The notes beneath the pieces are model-generated. The model was not told where the DNA came from and made no database searches. It saw only the letters and a program-made list of their open reading frames with translations. The position numbers were made by a program, and so were the translations under genes. A stretch of 39,161 nucleotides of DNA from an uncultured Collinsella sp. (GTDB taxonomy: Bacteria; Actinomycetota; Coriobacteriia; Coriobacteriales; Coriobacteriaceae). Positions 1 through 9,902 of this stretch are shown piece after piece (within the stretch, counting starts at the first letter, position 1; the number at the start of each line of letters is the position of its first letter). The stretch is taken from positions 1-39,161 of the forward strand of contig CABRFG010000009.1 in assembly GCA_902470095.1 (NCBI GenBank), read 5' to 3'.

Positions 1-2003
<2,003 letters not shown>

Positions 2004-2202
2004 ATGTTGTTGTTCCTTATCTGCACGCGTCATGAGCGCGGCATGCGGCCGCGCGGGCGTGCTTGGTAGTGCGCTAATACATACAAAAACAGGTGCGCAC
2101 AGAGAGGACGTTGCTCAGCACGCTGGCGATCGCTTTGGCAGCCCTATCACGCGCCGTCCAGACGCAGCAGCTCTAAGCGATGGAGCAGATTCGCCGCCGG
2201 TT

Positions 2203-2208
2203 AGTATA
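2203..2208 (-). promoter_or_regulatory. candidate -10 box for the helicase
   Basis: Read on the minus strand, TATACT (2208-2203) preceded by GGG is a good -10 hexamer. No convincing -35 is seen at the right distance. If real, the helicase mRNA has a leader of about 200 nt, which would fit the long leaders of cold-shock helicase genes, but this is only a pattern match. Confidence 0.25.
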
Positions 2209-2274
2209 CCCGTACTCCGTATGCCCCCACGTAAACCACAGATGACGAGGCGGACGAGGTGGGCCTGGCCGATT

Positions 2275-2331
2275 GTGTCAATCTGTAACAGATGCAGGGC
2301 AAAACCGGGTCCAAATGTTATAGAACAAGAC
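2275..2331. repeat. 57-bp palindromic repeat, copy R1 (degenerate)
   Basis: Left arm GTGTCAATCTGTAACA and right arm TGTTATAGAACAAGAC enclose 25 nt. It matches the family seen at 5772, 11423, 12585 and 20188 in total length (57) and centre length (25), but both arms carry several substitutions, so this is the most decayed full-length copy. It lies between the divergently transcribed helicase and FHA genes. Confidence 0.8.
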
Positions 2332-2397
2332 AGAGGGGGATTTCCGTTCAGTCCAACCAAAATCTCTCGGTCTTCCTGCAATTTCGAACATGTGGCC

Positions 2398-2403
2398 TAT
2401 AAT
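2398..2403 (+). promoter_or_regulatory. candidate -10 box for the FHA/kinase pair
   Basis: A perfect TATAAT stands 107 bp upstream of the GTG start of the FHA gene. No clear -35 element is visible 16-18 bp upstream, so the assignment rests on the -10 alone. Confidence 0.4.
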
Positions 2404-2510
2404 GTTGCTTTGGTTACGCTATATATTGCGCAGCCATTTAATACGTCGCCCACCGGGGGCCATTAATTCCTATCGCCATATTGGCTAGGAAGCAATCAAA
2501 GGAGGTATCC

Positions 2511-3473
2511 GTGGCAGCAGAGACGCCTTGCTCGGTCCTCTATAACGATATTCGCTCGTTCGGCGGTCTTAAACATCTCGAGATCGCCCGAATGCTCATC
2601 AATGGAAACTCTTATCTCGGCAGTACCCTGCTCGAGAAATGCTCTTCCAACCGCTCGTATCTCACCCGTTACATCGTCCATCGCAAGCCTGACCAGTGCG
2701 CGCCCTCCATCTACAGCGACTTTACCGTCACCACGCTCAACCTTTCCTCGGCAATCTGCAGCAAGCTCGGCGGCGGCGAGTCCGCCTATCGGGCAATCGC
2801 CGAGCACTATCGCGGTCCGGCCGCCAACGAAATGATGTCGGCTCTCGCCAGCTACAAGCTGGACAGCCGCCTATATGCAAATGCCCTCAATCGCATCGAC
2901 AACTTTGACGGCAATGCCGTGCGCGAGAAAAGCACGCTTTACCTTATGCTCTTTGTGGCAACGGGGGCGCTCGCCGATCCCGTTCAGGGCGTGACCACCG
3001 TCGAGCGCTTTTGCGCCAGCAAGACGGGCGGGCACTTTGGCACCACCGAAACTACCGTCGGACGCGGCTTTATGAGCAGCCTGGAGCAGCCGCACACCGT
3101 CGCTCCCAACCTCGGTCTGCTCAGAACCCATGCCGACAACTGCGCCGACATGCAAATCCATCCCCTCACACGCGATCCGCGCGGCACCGTGATTGGTTCT
3201 TTGCCCAAAACCTCGCCCAGCATCACCGATGTAGGCGCCGACGCCTCGCGCGAGCATCTTCGCATTTGGCTCGAGGGTGAGCACTGGTACGCCCAGGGCC
3301 TTGGATCGACCAACGGCACAGTGCTCGAATCGGGCGCGGGCGACGGCGATATTGTGATTGAGCCGCCGCGCGACCAACGCGAACCCGGCAAAGTCTATCC
3401 CCCCGTGGAAATCGCCAACAGCGACAGGCTCCATCTGGGTCTCTACACGACATTCCTTGTCATTGTGGACTAG
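2511..3473 (+). CDS. FHA-domain protein
   Basis: 320-residue cytoplasmic protein ending in a forkhead-associated (FHA) phosphothreonine-binding domain. The C-terminal part (about 200-318) carries SREHLRIW (the conserved S..H of FHA) and GSTNGT at 265-270, the hallmark of the fold. The first 200 residues match no family I recognise and contain no membrane segment. The GTG at 2511 is chosen because GGAGG sits at 2501-2505, six bases upstream; an in-frame TTG at 2481 has no such site. It precedes a Ser/Thr kinase gene by 171 bp on the same strand. FHA proteins are the usual readers of such kinases, so it is inferred to bind the kinase or its phosphorylated target. A weak hairpin at 3491-3509 may reduce readthrough. 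Confidence 0.88.
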   Translation: MAAETPCSVLYNDIRSFGGLKHLEIARMLINGNSYLGSTLLEKCSSNRSYLTRYIVHRKPDQCAPSIYSDFTVTTLNLSSAICSKLGGGESAYRAIAEHYRGPAANEMMSALASYKLDSRLYANALNRIDNFDGNAVREKSTLYLMLFVATGALADPVQGVTTVERFCASKTGGHFGTTETTVGRGFMSSLEQPHTVAPNLGLLRTHADNCADMQIHPLTRDPRGTVIGSLPKTSPSITDVGADASREHLRIWLEGEHWYAQGLGSTNGTVLESGAGDGDIVIEPPRDQREPGKVYPPVEIANSDRLHLGLYTTFLVIVD

Positions 3474-3490
3474 CACGGACAGCGATCGGA

Positions 3491-3516
3491 AGACGGTCGC
3501 CGTCCGTCTTTCGTCT
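3491..3516 (+). terminator. weak hairpin after FHA gene
   Basis: AGACGG (3491-3496) pairs with CCGTCT (3504-3509), followed by TTCGTCTT. The stem is short and the T-run broken, so it is at most a partial terminator before the kinase gene. Confidence 0.35.
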
Positions 3517-3644
3517 TCTACCTTCTGTGTCGTAAACGACAATGCTCAGCGGTATACGTGGGCAGTGCGGCTATCATGGTACTTTACCGATATCCGCACT
3601 GCTCGCGTAAACGTGCGGCAACCCATGCCAGACAAAGGAACGCC

Positions 3645-5729
3645 ATGGATACTACCGATAGCGCCTATGGCGACAAACTCGTCCGTCTCGATACGTTCGA
3701 TACCGCCGTGGCGGTCGACCCCAGCGCCGAGGACGACGCCAAGCGTCGGTTTATGACGCTTATTCTCCAGACGGCCCACCGCAACAACGGCAACATCGGG
3801 CACGTGCTGCGCGCGACCAACACGAGCGGCGAGGTCTTTGCCGTCAAGCTACTCAAGGACAATGCCATCCTTTCCGGCCAAGCCCCCGACCGCTCCGCCG
3901 AGCAAGCGGCTGCGCACCTGGCCAATACCGCCGCGCTGTTCGAGGAGTACCGTCATCTGTGCACTGTCTCGCACCTGCGCGGATTTCCGCGCGTCTATGG
4001 CTATGGATCGTGCGAGGACGACCCGCTCATCCTCATGGAGTGGGTCGAGGGCACCTCGCTCAAGCAGGCGCTGCCCTTGCTTCCGCACGATGCCTCGGGC
4101 GGGCTAACCACCCAGATGGTGGCCGCCGTTGGAAACGCCGTGCTTCGCGCACTCCTGATGACCCAGGGACTCGTAAATCCGGTCGTCCATCGCGACCTGT
4201 CGCCCGCCAATATCATGTTCCGTACCACCAGTCGAACGCTCGAGCAGCAGATCGTCGATTGCTCCTTTGACCCCTGCCTCATCGACATGGGCTCCGCGAC
4301 CATGGCCCTCGGCGATGACACGATCACCCGGCGCGCCGACATCTGGCGCTTTGCCACGCCCGCATACGCCGCGCCCGAGATGCTCACGCAGGATATCGAA
4401 GGCATCGCGGCCCTTCGCCGCTCGCCCGCAATCGATGTCTACGCGCTTTCGAGCATTCTGTACCAGCTCTACAGCGGTCGCAAACCGTTCGATGTGGAGT
4501 CGACGGGTGCCGCGGCAACCGGTTCGTTCTACCTCATAAAGACCAAGACCAAGCCGGCGCCGCTCGAGCCGCGATGCAGTGACGACGAGGCGCTCGTCCA
4601 AATCATCATGAAAGGCATCTCAGTCGAGCAGCGTGATCGTCCCACCGAACAGCAGATGCTCGAGGTGCTCTCGGCATACCTCACCGATGCCGAATCCGAG
4701 GGCCGCGAGGGCGCGGGCAGTGACACCGCAATTGACATCGACTCCGGTACGCACCTTAAGGTCGACGTCGCCGGCGAGCGCGCGAGAGAGATCCTGGAGC
4801 AGGCCCGGCACGATGCCATGACCCGCCGCCGCTTTATTATCGGTGGCGTTGTCGCAGCCGTTGCGGGGCTAGGCGTTATCGGGGCGGCAACCCATGGCTT
4901 TGGCATCCCCGACTACCTGGACGGCATCCGCAGTTCACTTGACGACTACACTTGGGATCAGCTGCAGGAGATTTCGCTCAAGATTAAGGCCACCGAGACC
5001 CGTAGCGAGGCACGCGAGATTGCCAGGCGCTATCATCTGCTCGATGCCGATGGGCATATCCCCTATCCGTGTACCAAGCGTGTCACGCTCACCAACGGGC
5101 TGCAGGTTGGCGCGCAGCTTGTGGGCATCCGCCACGATGAGCTTCTGGACGGGACGGGCAAGGCCGGACTAACGTTTATGTTCGACGCGGGTATTGCCGA
5201 GCGCAACGCTGCGGCTGAACCGCCGAGCGCCGGCTGGGCAGATTGCGAGCTGCGGGAATGGCTCAACGGCGACGGCCTTAAGCTGCTGCCCAACGAGTTG
5301 CGCGCACTCATTAAAGGGGTCAAGAAGGTCTCGAACAATGTGGGCGCCGCCAACAGCGCATCGTGCCTGAGCGAGTTGCCCGCAACCCTTTGGCTGCCCG
5401 CCATGGTCGAGCTGTGCGGTACGCAACCGCCCGATTCGTTTACCGAGGGCTATCACTACCTGGCAGACATCTACAACGGCGAGGGCAGGGAGTATCAGCT
5501 CTTCCGCGAGCTCAAGGTGAGCCCGTATTCCACGAACGAGACGATGGTCCGCCAGTGGAAGGGCAAGGACACCTGTTGGTGGGAGCGCACGGTGAGCCCC
5601 GACACATCGGAGAGCGAAGGCACGCTCTATATGAACCGCGTGGGGCACGACGGCGACGTCTTTACGTACGCAACGCCTGCGGAAAAGCCAAGCAAGCTAA
5701 CCTGTGTGATCCCCGGGTTCTGTATCTAG
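3645..5729 (+). CDS. membrane Ser/Thr protein kinase with DUF6273-like extracytoplasmic domain
   Basis: 694-residue single-pass receptor-type kinase. The N-terminal kinase domain shows the ATP-binding lysine in FAVKLLKD (K68), the catalytic loop HRDLSPANI (H182, D184, N189), the metal-binding D214 in a DMG variant of the DFG motif, and an APE-type AAPEM motif. After a Ser/Thr/Glu-rich linker, RRR at 394-396 precedes a hydrophobic segment (about 397-415) that would cross the membrane. The outer part (about 430-694) contains a W..CELREWLNGD block and a later LWLPAMVELCG, resembling DUF6273 domains. The start at 3645 has AAAGGA eight to ten bases upstream; an in-frame GTG at 3558 lacks a site. 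The layout suggests a sensor kinase whose outer domain senses an unknown surface cue and whose output is read by the upstream FHA protein. The kinase call is firm; the ligand is unknown. Confidence 0.92.
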   Translation: MDTTDSAYGDKLVRLDTFDTAVAVDPSAEDDAKRRFMTLILQTAHRNNGNIGHVLRATNTSGEVFAVKLLKDNAILSGQAPDRSAEQAAAHLANTAALFEEYRHLCTVSHLRGFPRVYGYGSCEDDPLILMEWVEGTSLKQALPLLPHDASGGLTTQMVAAVGNAVLRALLMTQGLVNPVVHRDLSPANIMFRTTSRTLEQQIVDCSFDPCLIDMGSATMALGDDTITRRADIWRFATPAYAAPEMLTQDIEGIAALRRSPAIDVYALSSILYQLYSGRKPFDVESTGAAATGSFYLIKTKTKPAPLEPRCSDDEALVQIIMKGISVEQRDRPTEQQMLEVLSAYLTDAESEGREGAGSDTAIDIDSGTHLKVDVAGERAREILEQARHDAMTRRRFIIGGVVAAVAGLGVIGAATHGFGIPDYLDGIRSSLDDYTWDQLQEISLKIKATETRSEAREIARRYHLLDADGHIPYPCTKRVTLTNGLQVGAQLVGIRHDELLDGTGKAGLTFMFDAGIAERNAAAEPPSAGWADCELREWLNGDGLKLLPNELRALIKGVKKVSNNVGAANSASCLSELPATLWLPAMVELCGTQPPDSFTEGYHYLADIYNGEGREYQLFRELKVSPYSTNETMVRQWKGKDTCWWERTVSPDTSESEGTLYMNRVGHDGDVFTYATPAEKPSKLTCVIPGFCI

Positions 5730-5771
5730 GCGGCGGGCGTCTTGCCGTGACGGGACCCCTCCCCGGCAATT

Positions 5772-5989
5772 GTCTCGATCTGTAACAGTAAGGGGTCAAA
5801 AACCTCTCTAGATGTTACAAATCAAGACATTTGAGTTGACCGCGGACGGTTTGTCTCGATCTGTAACATCTAGCAGGAAAAACGGTCCTTAGGCGTTACA
5901 GGTTGAGACGTTAAGTTGTGGCTCGATGTAATGTCTCGATCTGTAACAGTTACTCGACAAAAACGGGTCTAGTTGTTACAGATTGAGAC
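5772..5989. repeat. array of three 57-bp palindromic repeats (R2, R3, R4)
   Basis: Copies at 5772-5828, 5853-5909 and 5933-5989 start 81 and 80 bp apart. Each has arms close to GTCTCGATCTGTAACA / TGTTACAGATYGAGAC around a 25-nt variable centre that is itself partly self-complementary. The connecting stretches (24 and 23 nt) are not conserved. The array fills most of the 413-bp gap between the kinase and copA genes and ends 76 bp before the copA -35 candidate. No open frame of note lies here. Confidence 0.9.
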
Positions 5990-6064
5990 ATTAGACCGGC
6001 TACGGTCCGCCGACCTGGCTATCACCTCGACCAATACCAGAATGTCATACATTTCAATCTCCAC

Positions 6065-6095
6065 TGGACACCCCCAGGGGGTATGGGTGTATAGT
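6065..6095 (+). promoter_or_regulatory. copA promoter with CsoR-type operator
   Basis: TGGACA (6065-6070) and TATAGT (6090-6095) make a -35/-10 pair with a long 19-bp spacer. The palindrome ACCCCCAGGGGGT (6070-6082, centred on the A at 6076) fills the first part of the spacer and extends to ATAC-like flanks. CsoR operators are GC-rich palindromes of this TACCCC..GGGGTA kind placed over copper promoters, and a csoR-like gene closes this operon, so copper-released autorepression is inferred. Confidence 0.65.
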
Positions 6096-6142
6096 ATCGG
6101 ATGGTTAACATTTCCGACACTACGCCACAGAAAGGAGAAGCC

Positions 6143-8485
6143 ATGGCTCAAGATAAGTTCGATGTGGGCGGCATGACGTGCGCCGCCTGCCAGGCGCACG
6201 TGGACCGTGCCGTGAGCAAGCTCGACGGCGTCCAAAGCGTCGCGGTCAACCTGCTCGCCGGCTCCATGCTGGTCGACTACGACCCCGCGCAGGTCTCCCC
6301 CGACGACATCTGTACCGCCGTCGATCGCGCGGGTTATTCGGCCTCGCCCGTTAGCACGGGCACCGATGCCGCCAACTCAAACGGCAACGCGCAAGCCAGG
6401 TCCGGCGCCGCCCATATGGAGTCGCCGACCAAAAAGTTGGAGGCCGCCGCCTCTGCCATGCGCACCCGCCTCATCATCTCGATCATCTTCCTCATCCCAC
6501 TGTTCTACATAGGCATGGGGCACATGCTCGGTTGGCCACTGCCCGGCGTCTTCACCGACCACACCCACAGCATGACGCTCGCGCTCACCGAGCTCGTCCT
6601 GCTCATTCCCATCGTCTACGTCAACGACGCATACTTTATCAACGGGTTTAAATCGCTTACGCACGGCGCGCCTACCATGGACGCCCTTATTGCCGTGGGC
6701 GCCACCGCGTCCATCGCCTGGTCGCTCTACGCCATGTTCATCATGGCCGACCAGCTAGCCGCGGGTCAGGTCCACGAGGCCATGATGACGAGCATGGACA
6801 ACCTGTATTTTGAGAGCGCCGGCACGATCTTGTCGCTCGTCACCGTAGGCAAATATCTCGAGACACGCAGCAAATCCAAGACTGGCGGCGCCATCGAGGC
6901 GCTCATTGACCTGGCGCCCAAGACCGCGACCGTCGTGGCCGTCGACGGTACCGAGACCACCGTCGATGTCGATGCCATTCTGCCCGGCCAGGTGCTGCGT
7001 GTGCGCCCCGGCGAGTCCATCCCTGTCGACGGCGTGGTACTCGAGGGCGCTTCGGCCGTGGACGAAAGCGCACTGACCGGCGAGTCCATCCCCGTGGAGA
7101 AGACCGCCGGCGCCACCGTCAACGCCGCCACCGTCAACCGCACCGGATCGTTTACCTTCCGCGCTACGCGTGTGGGCGCTGACACGTCGCTCGCCAAGAT
7201 TATCCAGCTCGTCGAGGACGCCAACGCCACCAAGGCACCCATTGCTCGACTGGCCGACAAGGTCGCCGGCGTGTTCGTGCCTGTGGTATTCGTGATCTCG
7301 GCCGTGACCTTTGTGGTGTGGATGGCACTGACCAGCGACGTGAATGAGGCGCTCACCTCCGCCGTCGCTGTGCTGGTGATCAGCTGCCCGTGCGCGCTGG
7401 GCCTGGCCACGCCCGTCGCCATTATGGTCGGCACCGGCAAGGGCGCCGAGATGGGCATTCTGTTTAAGAGCGCCGAGGCGCTGGAGAACCTGCGCAGCGT
7501 GGGCACCGTGGTGCTCGATAAGACGGGCACGGTCACCCGCGGCAAGCCTGCCGTGACCGATATCGTGGTAGCCACGCGCGCTGACGGCTCGCCCGCCATG
7601 AGCGAAAAGGCGCTGCTCAAGTTGGCCGCCGCGTTGGAGCGCTCGAGCGAGCACCCGCTGGCCGAGGCGATTATGGCCGAGTGTGAGACACGCGGGATCG
7701 TCGCGCGCATGGTCGAGGACTTTACTGCCGTGCCCGGGCGAGGCGTTACGGCGCGCGAGGGGCAAAACGCCATTGCAGCCGGCAACGTACGCCTGATGGA
7801 CGAGCTGGGCGTTACCGTGCCCGCGGGTCTTGCCGAACAATTTGCCGCCGAGGGCAAGACGCCGCTGTTCTTTGCCAAGAACGGCGAGCTTGCCGGCACC
7901 ATTGCCGTGGCTGACGAGGTCAAGGAGACGAGCGCCGGGGCCATCGCCGCACTGCGCTCGCTTGGCGTCGACGTGCGCATGCTCACCGGCGACAACCACG
8001 TGACGGCCGAGGCCATCGCCCGCCGCGTGGGACTGACCAGCAAGCAGGTCATCGCCGACGTGCTTCCCGCCGACAAGGAGCGCCACGTGCGCGAGCTGCA
8101 GGATGCGGGCAGTAAGGTCGCCATGGTGGGCGACGGCATCAACGACTCCCCCGCCCTGGCGCGCGCCGACGTGGGCCTTGCTATCGGCACCGGCGCCGAC
8201 ATCGCCAAGGAGGGCGCCGACGTGGTACTCATGCGCAGCGACCTCATGGACGTCGCCCGCGCCATCGAGCTTTCGCGCGCCACGATCCGCAACATCAAGC
8301 AGGACCTGTTCTGGGCGCTGTTCTACAACGGCATCGGCATTCCGCTGGCGGCGGGCGTGTTCCTCCCGCTCACCGGGTGGCAGCTCTCGCCGATGTTTGG
8401 CGCCGCGGCCATGAGCCTGTCGAGCGTATGTGTCGTAAGCAACGCTCTGCGCCTAAAATCCTTTAAGCCCAAAGTGGCAAAATAG
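6143..8485 (+). CDS. copA: copper-exporting P1B-type ATPase CopA
   Basis: 780-residue membrane ATPase that exports Cu(I) using ATP. It has one N-terminal heavy-metal domain with GMTCAAC (C13, C16), the intramembrane CPC triad (C415-P416-C417), the phosphorylation site DKTGT (D459), an SSEHPL block with the HP dipeptide typical of P1B pumps, TGDN, and GDGINDSPAL (D664). Eight membrane segments are expected. Start chosen at 6143 with AAAGGAGAAG just upstream. It is followed by copZ (147-bp gap containing a large hairpin) and csoR, and preceded by a palindrome fitting CsoR control. A single metal-binding domain and the CPC triad fit copper rather than zinc or cadmium pumps. Confidence 0.97.
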   Translation: MAQDKFDVGGMTCAACQAHVDRAVSKLDGVQSVAVNLLAGSMLVDYDPAQVSPDDICTAVDRAGYSASPVSTGTDAANSNGNAQARSGAAHMESPTKKLEAAASAMRTRLIISIIFLIPLFYIGMGHMLGWPLPGVFTDHTHSMTLALTELVLLIPIVYVNDAYFINGFKSLTHGAPTMDALIAVGATASIAWSLYAMFIMADQLAAGQVHEAMMTSMDNLYFESAGTILSLVTVGKYLETRSKSKTGGAIEALIDLAPKTATVVAVDGTETTVDVDAILPGQVLRVRPGESIPVDGVVLEGASAVDESALTGESIPVEKTAGATVNAATVNRTGSFTFRATRVGADTSLAKIIQLVEDANATKAPIARLADKVAGVFVPVVFVISAVTFVVWMALTSDVNEALTSAVAVLVISCPCALGLATPVAIMVGTGKGAEMGILFKSAEALENLRSVGTVVLDKTGTVTRGKPAVTDIVVATRADGSPAMSEKALLKLAAALERSSEHPLAEAIMAECETRGIVARMVEDFTAVPGRGVTAREGQNAIAAGNVRLMDELGVTVPAGLAEQFAAEGKTPLFFAKNGELAGTIAVADEVKETSAGAIAALRSLGVDVRMLTGDNHVTAEAIARRVGLTSKQVIADVLPADKERHVRELQDAGSKVAMVGDGINDSPALARADVGLAIGTGADIAKEGADVVLMRSDLMDVARAIELSRATIRNIKQDLFWALFYNGIGIPLAAGVFLPLTGWQLSPMFGAAAMSLSSVCVVSNALRLKSFKPKVAK

Positions 8486-8512
8486 GATCACCATTAAGTC
8501 CATTTAGAACGG

Positions 8513-8608
8513 GTTTTCCAGGTGCCCGAGATTGACCTGAAAGAGGAGCGACGCGTACTTTGGTACGCGAGCGACGGCTTGAAGGTCAAGGTCGGGTGCC
8601 TGGGAAAG
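8513..8608. repeat. large imperfect hairpin between copA and copZ
   Basis: An element of about 96 bp folds on itself. The outer arms TTTTCCAGG (8514-8522) and CCTGGGAAAG (8599-8608) pair, ATTGACCT (8531-8538) pairs with AGGTCAAG (8583-8590), and the tip is CGCGTAC-TTTG-GTACGCG (8552-8569), a perfect 7-bp stem. It also reads as a short open frame starting at GTG 8522, but the mirror symmetry explains the sequence better. It could be an mRNA-processing or stability element, or a mobile palindrome. Confidence 0.7.
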
Positions 8609-8632
8609 CCGACACAACAGAGAGGAATACCC

Positions 8633-8854
8633 ATGCGTTTCACAATCAAGACTTCCGGCCTCATGTGCGGCCACTGCGACGCCACCGTCGAGACGGCGCT
8701 GCTCAACGTAGCCGGCGTGACCGACGCCGACGCCGATCACGAGACCCAGACCGTCCAAGTGGAGTGCGCCGACACCGTGACCGCCGAGCAGCTCGCCGCC
8801 GCTGTCGAGGCCGCGGGCGAGAAGTTCCACGCCCTGTCCGTGGCCGCCGCGTAG
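8633..8854 (+). CDS. copZ: copper chaperone CopZ-like heavy-metal-associated protein
   Basis: 73-residue soluble protein made of one heavy-metal-associated (HMA) domain. The metal site is LMCGHCDATV, with two cysteines near residue 12 in the usual MxCxxC loop; His between the cysteines is a common variant. Start ATG at 8633 has GAGAGGAA at the correct distance. It lies between copA and csoR on the same strand and is inferred to carry Cu(I) to CopA or to CsoR. Length and fold pattern match the CopZ family. Confidence 0.92.
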   Translation: MRFTIKTSGLMCGHCDATVETALLNVAGVTDADADHETQTVQVECADTVTAEQLAAAVEAAGEKFHALSVAAA

Positions 8855-8902
8855 CAGCTACCAGAAGCATTCGACCCCATCGACCAGAAACGAGGACCCG
8901 CT

Positions 8903-9175
8903 ATGATGGCAGACCATAAATCGGTGACCCGCATGCTCAAGACGGCACGCGGTCAGATCGACGGCATCCTGCGGATGGTCGATGAGGACCGCTACTGCGT
9001 CGATATTTCCACGCAGCTCATGGCCACACAGGCGCTCCTCGCGCGCATTAACGCCGACGTGCTCAAGGCGCATATCGAGGGCTGCGTGACTTCGGCAATC
9101 GAATCGGGCGACGAAGACCTCAAAGCCGCCAAGCTCGCCGAAATCGAACGCGTCGTCGACAAACTCTCCAAGTAA
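8903..9175 (+). CDS. csoR: CsoR-family copper-sensing repressor
   Basis: 90-residue all-helical repressor. The Cu(I) site of CsoR (Cys, then His and Cys four residues apart) is seen as RYCVDI, then KAHIEGCV. The GQIDGILRMVDED segment is the conserved helix 2 entry of the DUF156/CsoR/RcnR family. Two adjacent ATGs (8903, 8906) can be used; GAGGA at 8892-8896 fits either. It closes the copA-copZ-csoR operon, 48 bp after copZ, and probably binds the palindrome at 6070-6082, giving copper-dependent derepression with feedback. Confidence 0.93.
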   Translation: MMADHKSVTRMLKTARGQIDGILRMVDEDRYCVDISTQLMATQALLARINADVLKAHIEGCVTSAIESGDEDLKAAKLAEIERVVDKLSK

Positions 9176-9219
9176 TTGGGGCATTGGGGACAGACTTCTT
9201 TGCACCGTCTTGGTATTCC

Positions 9220-9266
9220 GGGGACAGGTACGTTTGCACCACATTGGTGCAGATTAACCTGTCCCC
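9220..9266. repeat. GGGGACAGGT palindrome (REP-like)
   Basis: GGGGACAGGT (9220-9229) pairs perfectly with ACCTGTCCCC (9257-9266), and an inner GCACCA-CAT-TGGTGC hairpin sits between them. A degraded relative (TTGGGGACAGAC, then TTTGCACC) lies just upstream at 9184-9206. Such GGGGACAG palindromes resemble REP elements moved by RAYT-type transposases; that link is inference, as no such transposase lies in the window. Confidence 0.7.
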
Positions 9267-9321
9267 CTTGCTCTAAATCGGGTATAAAGGCGTGCGGCAT
9301 ATCGAATGAAAGGCAATTTGC

Positions 9322-9795
9322 ATGAATGACTTTATGAAGGGCCGCAATGGCGCTGACGAACTCACCATCGTGATGGGCTTCGCAGGCATTATCATCGCCA
9401 TGATCGGATCGATAGCCCGCATCCAGTGGCTCAGCTGGATTGCCATCGCCGTAATCGTGATTGGCGTGCTGCGCGGCCTGTCCAAAAATATCGACGCACG
9501 TCACAAGGAGAACGAGGCCTTTGTCGCCGCGACTGCAAACGTACCCGGCTTGGGCAAGTTTGTAGCTAGCTTGGGCGGCGGAGCTGCAGCGGCCAACGCC
9601 TCGCGCGCAGCCGGTACTAGCAAGGAAGACTTTGAACGTGCCAAGCGCACAGCCAAGAAGATGTGGAAGGGCCGCAAGACCACGGCCTATCTCAAGTGCC
9701 CCAACTGCGGCCAGATGCTCTCCGTTCCCAAGGGCAAAGGCAAGATCCGCGTCACCTGCCCCAAGTGCCATGCCAAGATGGAGACGCGCTCATAG
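9322..9795 (+). CDS. small membrane protein with C-terminal zinc ribbon
   Basis: 157-residue protein. Two hydrophobic stretches (about residues 14-30 and 34-50) form a likely helical hairpin in the membrane, followed by a charged linker and a C-terminal zinc ribbon with CPNCG and CPKCH (about residues 131-151), the four-cysteine arrangement of small zinc-binding domains. The start ATG at 9322 has AAAGG at 9309-9313. It stands alone, downstream of the copper genes but separated by a palindrome, and ends in a bidirectional terminator. Function not known; the zinc ribbon would face the cytoplasm. Confidence 0.85.
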   Translation: MNDFMKGRNGADELTIVMGFAGIIIAMIGSIARIQWLSWIAIAVIVIGVLRGLSKNIDARHKENEAFVAATANVPGLGKFVASLGGGAAAANASRAAGTSKEDFERAKRTAKKMWKGRKTTAYLKCPNCGQMLSVPKGKGKIRVTCPKCHAKMETRS

Positions 9796-9816
9796 CCGCC
9801 ATACCATGGGACAAAT

Positions 9817-9854
9817 AAAAGCCGAGGCCTCGTGTTGAGACCTCGGCTTTTTCT
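9817..9854. terminator. bidirectional intrinsic terminator
   Basis: AAAAGCCGAGG (9817-9827) pairs with CCTCGGCTTTTT (9841-9852), with an inner CTC/GAG pair. There is a T-run on the plus side and a matching A-run on the other, so it serves both the convergent zinc-ribbon gene (plus) and the amidohydrolase gene (minus). Confidence 0.9.
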
Positions 9855-9902
9855 AATTATGACAAAAGGATTGCCCCCTTGTCGCATCGCCATATCGCGC
9901 GC

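Noticed and set aside
5772..5989. CRISPR array (regular repeats with spacers)
   Set aside because: The units are palindromes with variable centres, only two or three per cluster, with 23-nt gaps, and no cas genes are present. The spacing is regular, but the architecture is not that of a CRISPR.
6755..8298. Two minus-strand frames of over 440 aa opposite copA
   Set aside because: Shadows of the copA reading frame; no recognisable domain and no ribosome site.
8522..8632. Extension of copZ upstream to GTG 8522
   Set aside because: The segment is the copA-copZ hairpin; the ATG at 8633 has a good ribosome site and gives exactly one HMA domain.
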